A stretch of 35,490 bases of DNA from Nocardia cyriacigeorgica (GTDB taxonomy: Bacteria; Actinomycetota; Actinomycetes; Mycobacteriales; Mycobacteriaceae), in assembly GCF_010868145.1 (NCBI RefSeq), contig NZ_JAAGUY010000038.1:1-35490 (forward strand), read 5' to 3'. The notes under the pieces were generated by a model, which ran no database searches, was not told the DNA's origin, and was given only the letters and a program-made list of their open reading frames with translations. Below, in pieces: positions 31,138-35,490 of the stretch (position 1 is the stretch's first letter; each line of letters opens with the position of its first letter). The position numbers and the translations under genes were made by a program.

Positions 31138-32316
31138 CTACACCTTGATGATCAGCGCATCGCCCTGACCACCGCCACCACACAGCGCGGCCGCACCCAC
31201 ACCGCCACCGCGGCGCTTCAGCTCCAGCGCCAGATGCAGCACGATGCGCGCACCCGACATGCCAAGCGGGTGGCCGATGGCGATCGCGCCACCGTTGACG
31301 TTCACCTTCGCCGGGTCGATGCCCAGCTTGTTCGTAGAAGCGATACCGACCGCGGCGAACGCCTCGTTGATCTCCACCAGGTCCAGTTCGGACGGGTCGA
31401 TACCGGCACGCGCGCATGCCTTGGCGATGGCGTTGGCCGGCTGATCCTGCAACGTCGAATCCGGGCCCGCCACCACACCGGCGGCACCGATCTCGGCGAT
31501 CCAGCTCAGGCCGAGCTCCTCGGCCTTGGCCTTGCTCATCACGACGACCGCGGCGGCGCCGTCAGAGATCTGCGACGCCGAACCCGCGGTGATGGTGCCG
31601 TCCTTACGGAACGCCGGACGCAGCTTGCCCAGAGATTCGACGGTGGTGTCGGCGCGGATGCCCTCGTCCTCGGTGACCATGATCGGGTCACCCTTACGCT
31701 GCGGCACCGCCACCGGGACGACCTCGTCGTCGAACACGCCGTTCTTCCACGCCGCGGCCGCGCGCTGGTGCGAGGCCGCCGCGAACGCATCCTGCTCCTC
31801 GCGGCTGATCGGCGCGGAATCGTTGCGGGTCTCGGTCAGCGCACCCATCGCCTGATCGGTGAAGATGTCGTACAGGCCGTCGAAGGCCATGTGATCGCGC
31901 ATCGTGACATCGCCGTACTTGAAGCCCTCACGGCTCTTCTCCAGCAGATGCGGGGCCTGGCTCATCGACTCCTGACCACCGGCGACCACGATGTCGTACT
32001 CACCGGCGCGGATCAGCTGATCGGCGAGCGCGATGGCGTTGATGCCGGACAGACACACCTTGTTCAGCGTCAGCGCGGGCACATCCATCGGGATGCCACC
32101 GGCGACAGCCGCCTGCCGGGCCGGGATCTGGCCCGCGCCAGCGGTCAGCACCTGGCCCATGATCACGTAGTCGACCTGGTCGCCGCGCACACCGGACTTC
32201 TCCAGCGCTGCCTTGATGGCGAATCCGCCGAGATCCGAACCGCTGAAGCCCTTCAGACCGCCGAGCAGGCGCCCGACCGGGGTACGCGCACCGGACACGA
32301 TCACGGAGTTGGTCAC
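31138..32316 (-). CDS. Acetyl-CoA acetyltransferase (thiolase)
   Basis: A 392-residue biosynthetic-type thiolase (Rv1323/FadA4-like) that condenses two acetyl-CoA to acetoacetyl-CoA or does the reverse. The acyl-carrying Cys88 lies in LNKVCLSGINAI, the His in AIAIGHPLGMSGARI and the deprotonating Cys in AALCGGGGQGDALII, so the full catalytic set is there. Also present are VIVSGARTPVGRLLGGL and the ESMSQAPHLL segment typical of acetoacetyl-CoA thiolases. The start is a GTG at 32316 with GCGAGG six bases before it. It is divergent from the methylmalonyl-CoA epimerase gene, which ties it to acyl-CoA and propionate metabolism. Confidence 0.95.
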   Translation of the reverse strand: MTNSVIVSGARTPVGRLLGGLKGFSGSDLGGFAIKAALEKSGVRGDQVDYVIMGQVLTAGAGQIPARQAAVAGGIPMDVPALTLNKVCLSGINAIALADQLIRAGEYDIVVAGGQESMSQAPHLLEKSREGFKYGDVTMRDHMAFDGLYDIFTDQAMGALTETRNDSAPISREEQDAFAAASHQRAAAAWKNGVFDDEVVPVAVPQRKGDPIMVTEDEGIRADTTVESLGKLRPAFRKDGTITAGSASQISDGAAAVVVMSKAKAEELGLSWIAEIGAAGVVAGPDSTLQDQPANAIAKACARAGIDPSELDLVEINEAFAAVGIASTNKLGIDPAKVNVNGGAIAIGHPLGMSGARIVLHLALELKRRGGGVGAAALCGGGGQGDALIIKV

Positions 32317-32454
32317 GACGAGCCTCGCCTTCTCAGTTCACTGCATTCGTGGATCAGCATCTGTCCGCGCGCACGCGACCCGCGCGGCGCGATGACAGCC
32401 TCGTACTCAACGGTAGCGGGTCGGGCCGCGACAGCCCCGCGCAGGTACGCGCGC

Positions 32455-32460
32455 TACGTT
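32455..32460 (+). promoter_or_regulatory. -10 hexamer TACGTT for methylmalonyl-CoA epimerase, leaderless-type
   Basis: TACGTT, then 6 bases (CGAAGC), then the GTG at 32467. Confidence 0.6.
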
Positions 32461-32466
32461 CGAAGC

Positions 32467-32940
32467 GTGAGCACTTCTACCGACTCGAACGAATTCATCC
32501 CCGCGGACTACGTGATCGCCGTCGATCACGTCGGCATCGCTGTGCCCGACCTCGACGCCGCCGTCGCCTGGTACACCACCAATCTCGGCATGGTGGAAAC
32601 CCACCGCGAGGTGAACGAGGGGCAGGGCGTGCAGGAGGCCATGCTGTCGTGCCCGGCGGCCGCCGACGATGCGACTGCCTTGCAGTTGCTGGCCCCGCTC
32701 GACGAGACCTCCACCATCGCCAAGTTCATCGAGCGCAGCGGCCCCGGCCTCCAGCAGCTGGCCTACCGGGTCACCGACCTCGAGGCCGTTTCAGCACATC
32801 TGCGCAGCCGCGGGCTACGTTTGCTCTACGACGCGCCGCGCGGCGGAACCGCCGGGTCCAGCATCAATTTCGTACATCCGAAGGATGCTGGTGGTGTGCT
32901 GGTGGAGTTGGTCGAGCCGAACCCGAATGTTACGCACTAG
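32467..32940 (+). CDS. mce: Methylmalonyl-CoA epimerase
   Basis: A 157-residue vicinal-oxygen-chelate (glyoxalase-fold) enzyme that interconverts the S and R forms of methylmalonyl-CoA, linking propionyl-CoA to succinyl-CoA. It has IAVDHVGIAVPDLDAAVAWY with the first metal His, GVQEAMLSC, ALQLLAPLDETSTIAKFIERSGPGLQQLAYRV with the second His region replaced by Gln-Gln, and INFVHPKDAGGVLVELVE with the His and final Glu ligands. That order matches the Rv1322A-type enzyme. The GTG at 32467 is chosen because a TACGTT hexamer ends six bases before it and the VSTSTD residues lead straight into the domain. Confidence 0.93.
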   Translation: MSTSTDSNEFIPADYVIAVDHVGIAVPDLDAAVAWYTTNLGMVETHREVNEGQGVQEAMLSCPAAADDATALQLLAPLDETSTIAKFIERSGPGLQQLAYRVTDLEAVSAHLRSRGLRLLYDAPRGGTAGSSINFVHPKDAGGVLVELVEPNPNVTH

Positions 32941-33013
32941 TACCAAGATCGGGCCGGAAGATCTCGTCTCGATGACATTCGCAGTCGACTCACCATCTAC
33001 CCCACTCAGGCTG

Positions 33014-33019
33014 TAGTTT
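33014..33019 (+). promoter_or_regulatory. -10 hexamer TAGTTT for the DivIVA-like gene, leaderless-type
   Basis: TAGTTT, then 7 bases, then the ATG at 33027. A TG sits just before the hexamer, as in some extended -10 promoters. Confidence 0.55.
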
Positions 33020-33026
33020 GTTGGCC

Positions 33027-34034
33027 ATGTCGTCACCTGAGTCCGATCGCAATCGCTTCGTTGCACTGCCCTTCACTGTTGTGCGCAAGGGTTATGCGCA
33101 AGACGAGGTGCGTAACTATTTCGACCGTTTTGATGCCGAACTGAGGGTCACCGCCACCGATCGTGATGCGGCCGCCGCGCAGGCTCGTAACCTTGCGAGC
33201 CAGCTCGAGGACGCGCGCGACGAGATCGATGAGCTCCGCAAGGAGGTCGATCGGCTGTCCGTGCCGCCGACCACCGCGGAAGGCATGAGCGACCGTATTT
33301 CCCGCATGCTGCGACTGGCCTCCGACGAGGCGTCCGAGGTCCGCGCGCTGGCGCAGGCCGAGGCCGCGGAGATGGTGTCGATCGCCGAGCAGCAGGCCAC
33401 CGAGATGCGTGGCAAGTACGAGTCGCTACTCGCCGAGACCAAGGAAAAGCGCGAGGCGCTCGAAATCGAGTTCGAGCAAACCCTGGCGAACGCACGCACC
33501 GAGTCGGCGAAGATCATCGAGGCCGCCCAGGCCGAGGCCGACCGCCTCGGCAAGGAAGCCGATGCCAAGCGCAAGGCCACCCAGCAGGACTTCGAAGTCA
33601 CCATGGCCGAGCGGCGCACCAAGCTCACCCGCGCCATGGAGGAGCTGGAGGCCACCAGCCGCGCCGAGGCCGCGCAGCGGATCAAGGACGCCACCGACGA
33701 GGCCAACCGCCTCATCACCTCCGCCACCCAGACCAGCGAGCGCAAGATCGCGCACGCCAAGGAGCTGGCCGAGGAGATGCGCGTGCTGCGCGGCCGGGTC
33801 CTGGCCCAGCTGCTCGGCATCCGTGGTCAGCTGGATTCGGTGCCCGCGATGCTCGCCGCGGTCAACCGGGAGAGCGAACTGCTCGACGGTGTCCCCGACC
33901 AGCAGCGCAAGTCGATCAGCGGTGGCGGCACCAAGTCCGTCACGGGTTCGCGCGCCAAGGCGATCCCGGAGGTCACGCCGGAAGACGACGAGGTCGTCGA
34001 CGAAGAGCGTGAGAACGCCGAGATCAGCAACTGA
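33027..34034 (+). CDS. DivIVA-domain coiled-coil protein
   Basis: A 335-residue protein. Residues about 10-45 (FVALPFTVVRKGYAQDEVRNYFDRFDAELRV) resemble the DivIVA/Wag31 N-terminal membrane-binding segment, where F-x-V-V-x-K-G-Y-x-x-x-E-V is typical. Residues about 50-280 are an almost continuous coiled coil rich in Ala, Glu, Lys and Arg. The tail is acidic and disordered (TPEDDEVVDEERENAEISN). Wag31 itself directs polar growth and lies in the division cluster, so this is a paralogue, probably a scaffold at curved membrane or the pole. The ATG at 33027 follows a TAGTTT hexamer by seven bases. The gene is monocistronic and ends at a strong hairpin. Confidence 0.87.
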   Translation: MSSPESDRNRFVALPFTVVRKGYAQDEVRNYFDRFDAELRVTATDRDAAAAQARNLASQLEDARDEIDELRKEVDRLSVPPTTAEGMSDRISRMLRLASDEASEVRALAQAEAAEMVSIAEQQATEMRGKYESLLAETKEKREALEIEFEQTLANARTESAKIIEAAQAEADRLGKEADAKRKATQQDFEVTMAERRTKLTRAMEELEATSRAEAAQRIKDATDEANRLITSATQTSERKIAHAKELAEEMRVLRGRVLAQLLGIRGQLDSVPAMLAAVNRESELLDGVPDQQRKSISGGGTKSVTGSRAKAIPEVTPEDDEVVDEERENAEISN

Positions 34035-34072
34035 CCTCGGGCCTACGCGGCGACAGAACACATATCAGCATC

Positions 34073-34100
34073 GAAGGCCGTCCCTGCGGGGGCGGCCTTC
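34073..34100. terminator. Bidirectional hairpin terminator
   Basis: A 12-base-pair stem with one G-T wobble (34073-34084 with 34089-34100) around the loop TGCG. It lies between the stop of the DivIVA-like gene (plus) and the stop of the zinc-binding protein gene (minus) and probably serves both. Confidence 0.75.
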
Positions 34101-34114
34101 CTCGTGTCCGGAGC

Positions 34115-34417
34115 TCAGGACCAGCGGCGCGTGATGCCCCGGGTCCGCCGACCGTTCCAGCAGCCGCGATGCCAGTGCCTGCGGTCGTCCTCACCGCCGT
34201 AAGCCGGCCAGGCGACGATATGTGCGACCCCAGGCACGATCTCGTGATCACAGCCGGGGCAGCGGTAGGTCTTGATCGCCCGTGTCCCGGGAATCGTGCG
34301 CACCACATACATTTCGTTGCTGGGTCCCGGCTCCGTGCGCCCGAAAACATCGCCCAGCGGGCGGCCGGACGACGAGTCCGCGGCCCGGCGCTCTGAGCGC
34401 GGTTTACGGCGAGGCAT
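34115..34417 (-). CDS. Small zinc-binding protein (Rv1322-like)
   Basis: A 100-residue protein. The basic N-terminus (PRRKPRSERR) precedes a zinc-ribbon-like C-terminal part: YRCPGCDHEIVPGVAHIVAWPAYGGEDDRRHWHRGCWNGR, with a Cys-x2-Cys pair and a second His-x-His-x2-Cys cluster. Actinobacterial relatives are widely labelled ATP/GTP-binding protein, although no Walker motif is present, so that name is doubtful. The role is unknown; a nucleic-acid-binding function is possible from the basic ends and zinc motif. The ATG at 34417 lies six bases after a TAAGCT hexamer that includes the nucS stop codon. Confidence 0.82.
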   Translation of the reverse strand: MPRRKPRSERRAADSSSGRPLGDVFGRTEPGPSNEMYVVRTIPGTRAIKTYRCPGCDHEIVPGVAHIVAWPAYGGEDDRRHWHRGCWNGRRTRGITRRWS

Positions 34418-34423
34418 GGTCCC

Positions 34424-34429
34424 AGCTTA
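34424..34429 (-). promoter_or_regulatory. -10 hexamer TAAGCT built from the nucS stop codon
   Basis: TAAGCT on the minus strand, 6 bases, then the ATG at 34417. The TAA of the hexamer is also the nucS stop codon, so promoter and gene end share bases. Confidence 0.55.
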
Positions 34430-35101
34430 GAAGAGCCGGAACTCGTTGCTCTCCGTGCCGCGCAGGGCCTCGTAATCGAGGGTCAGGCATCGGATTCCAC
34501 GGTCCTCGGCGAGGGTGCGCGCCTGCGGTTTGATCTGCTGCGCCGCGAACACACCTGCCACCGGCGCCAGCAGCGGATCGCGGTTGAGCAGTTCGAGATA
34601 ACGAGTGAGCTGCTCGACACCGTCGATCTCGCCGCGCCGCTTGATCTCCACCGCCACCGTCGCACCGTCGGCGTCACGGCACAGCAGGTCGACGGGACCG
34701 ATGGCGGTCATGTACTCCCGGCGGATCAAGGTGTAGCCCGCGCCGAGGGTCTGCACATGTTCGGCGAGCAGCTCCTGAAGATGAGCCTCCACACCGTCTT
34801 TCACCAGACCGGGGTCCACCCCGAGCTCATGCTTTGAGTCGTGCTCGATCTCCTCGACGGTGATCCGCAGCTCCTCGCCGGCCTTGTTGGTGACCACCCA
34901 CAGTGCCCCCGCACCGTCACCGTCGCGCTCCTCCAACCAGCACGGCGGACTCATCCAGTTCAACGGCTTGTAGGACCCCCCGTCGGAATGCACCAGCACC
35001 GACCCGTCCGCTTTCATCAGCAACAGCCTGCGGGCCATCGGCAGATGGGCGGTGAGTCGACCGACGTAGTCGACCTGACAGCGAGCAATCACGAGGCGCA
35101 C
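34427..35101 (-). CDS. nucS: Mismatch-specific endonuclease NucS/EndoMS
   Basis: A 224-residue nuclease that cuts both strands at mismatches and replaces MutS/MutL repair in actinobacteria and archaea. The N-terminal part begins VRLVIARCQVDYVGRLTAHLP and has YKPLNWMSPPCWLEE; the C-terminal PD-(D/E)XK-like nuclease has ELGVDPGLVKDGVEAHLQ, YMTAIGPVDLLCRDADG, VAVEIKRRGEIDGVEQLTRYLELLNRD and IKPQARTLAEDRGIRCLTLDY. The end, NEFRLF, is the probable beta-clamp-binding motif. The GTG at 35101 is chosen by the mycobacterial alignment (RLVIAxCxVDYxGRLTAHLP) and a TACACT hexamer seven bases upstream. Confidence 0.96.
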   Translation of the reverse strand: MRLVIARCQVDYVGRLTAHLPMARRLLLMKADGSVLVHSDGGSYKPLNWMSPPCWLEERDGDGAGALWVVTNKAGEELRITVEEIEHDSKHELGVDPGLVKDGVEAHLQELLAEHVQTLGAGYTLIRREYMTAIGPVDLLCRDADGATVAVEIKRRGEIDGVEQLTRYLELLNRDPLLAPVAGVFAAQQIKPQARTLAEDRGIRCLTLDYEALRGTESNEFRLF

Positions 35102-35108
35102 CGGGACG

Positions 35109-35114
35109 AGTGTA
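35109..35114 (-). promoter_or_regulatory. -10 hexamer TACACT for nucS, leaderless-type
   Basis: TACACT on the minus strand, 7 bases, then the nucS GTG at 35101. No Shine-Dalgarno sequence. Confidence 0.6.
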
Positions 35115-35377
35115 GGGGGCGCGCGGGTTAGGGCTCGACCGGCCTCGGTACGCCCGGCTCCATCAGTCCGGAAGCGCAAAGCAGTAGGTGGTTTTGGCGG
35201 CCACGATGATCGACCGACCGGCGCTGGCCGGGTAGGCGGTAGCGGCGCGTGGGCGGGCCGATCCGTAACCCGAAAGCGGACCCGAAATGTTCGGTGGCGA
35301 CGTTGAATGCCCATACGCCGCAGGCTCATACGGCTCAGACGCCGTCGGCACGAACTATCGATAAGTCCATAGAAACG

Positions 35378-35411
35378 ACGAAAGCCCCCGACCGAAGTCG
35401 GGGGCTTTCGT
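35378..35411 (-). terminator. rRNA operon terminator
   Basis: A perfect 15-base-pair stem (35378-35392 with 35397-35411) capped by the loop CGAA, 8 bases beyond the 3' end of the 5S rRNA on the minus strand. It is the expected strong terminator of an rRNA operon running from the right. Confidence 0.9.
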
Positions 35412-35418
35412 GAAAGGA

Positions 35419-35490
35419 TGTTCCGGCGGTGTCCTACTCTCCCACACCCTGTCGAGTGCAGTACCATCGGCGCAGGTGGCCTTAGCTTCC
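35419..35490 (-). rRNA. rrf: 5S ribosomal RNA, 3' part (gene runs off the window)
   Basis: The reverse complement of 35419-35490 contains the actinobacterial 5S rRNA 3' half: GGAAGCTAAGG near the start, CGCCGATGGTACTGCA, GGGAGAGTAGGACACCGCC and the terminal GGAACA. The 5' half lies beyond 35490. It belongs to an rRNA operon reading leftward and ends just before a strong terminator. The 3' end is set by comparison with known 5S ends and may be off by one or two bases. Confidence 0.93.

Noticed and set aside
35163..35351. Possible 62-codon gene on the minus strand between the rRNA terminator and nucS
   Set aside because: It has a GTG start and a C-terminus that is not entirely implausible, but no ribosome binding site, no clean TANNNT at the right distance and low-complexity sequence. 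I could not support it.
1..35490. Hidden mobile element, prophage, CRISPR array or tRNA
   Set aside because: I saw no transposase or integrase motifs, no terminal inverted repeats with target duplications, no regularly spaced repeats and no tRNA-like cloverleaf. The only tandem repeat is inside the kinase gene.

Overview
The window is high-GC actinobacterial chromosome, most likely from Nocardia or a close relative in Nocardiaceae. Evidence for this is the dense GTG starts, the XRE/DUF397 pair, the CysO/Mec/CysM cysteine pathway, the GlgE glucan pathway, NucS mismatch repair and Rv1339/Rv1332/Rv1324-type genes. From about 4.6 kb to the right end the order closely follows the M. tuberculosis Rv1321-Rv1343c region in reverse complement, ending at the 3' part of a 5S rRNA gene. 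The synteny is from memory of the H37Rv map, not from a search.

Layout. 1-1560: two tandem genes for small secreted proteins like Streptomyces spore-associated protein A, closed by a very strong hairpin terminator. 1574-3854: an XRE/DUF5753 regulator overlapping a DUF397 gene on the minus strand, then a divergent SDR oxidoreductase. 4084-7139 (minus): an SRPBCC protein, a two-gene membrane operon (169-aa protein plus DUF3817), then rph-rdgB. 7384-12313 (minus): an Rv1339-type metallo-beta-lactamase-fold phosphodiesterase, a rhomboid protease, cysM-cysO-mec with a good SigR/SigH-type promoter, and a P1-family (NylC/DmpA-like) peptidase. 12546-13509 (minus): a DUF2017 gene and clpS. 13683-17839 (plus): pncB, pncA and a DinG-type helicase.

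17840-22812 is a block not found between dinG and glgP in M. tuberculosis: a RidA protein, a Ser/Thr kinase with a Gln-Pro repeat linker, a DoxX protein and an NCS2 purine permease. 22813-29643 holds glgP, divergent from glgE-glgB (alpha-glucan metabolism). 29782-31057 is a two-gene minus-strand unit (DUF3817 membrane protein plus a YbbN-like thioredoxin-fold/TPR protein). 31138-32940 has a thiolase divergent from methylmalonyl-CoA epimerase. 33027-35101 has a DivIVA-like coiled-coil protein, a small zinc-binding protein and nucS. The window ends with an rRNA operon terminator and the 5S rRNA 3' end.

The most notable feature across the window is regulatory. At least eleven genes have a TANNNT hexamer exactly 6 or 7 bases before a GTG or ATG and no Shine-Dalgarno sequence, as expected for leaderless mRNAs. 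Other genes (XRE, SDR, pncA, kinase, P1 peptidase, mec) have clear ribosome binding sites. I see no CRISPR array, prophage, insertion sequence or tRNA, and no wholly new multi-gene system. The best candidates for follow-up are the promoter architecture, the oxidative-stress promoter with a flanking inverted repeat at the cysteine operon, an orphan 18-bp palindrome, the tandem SapA-like genes, and the inserted 5-kb block.
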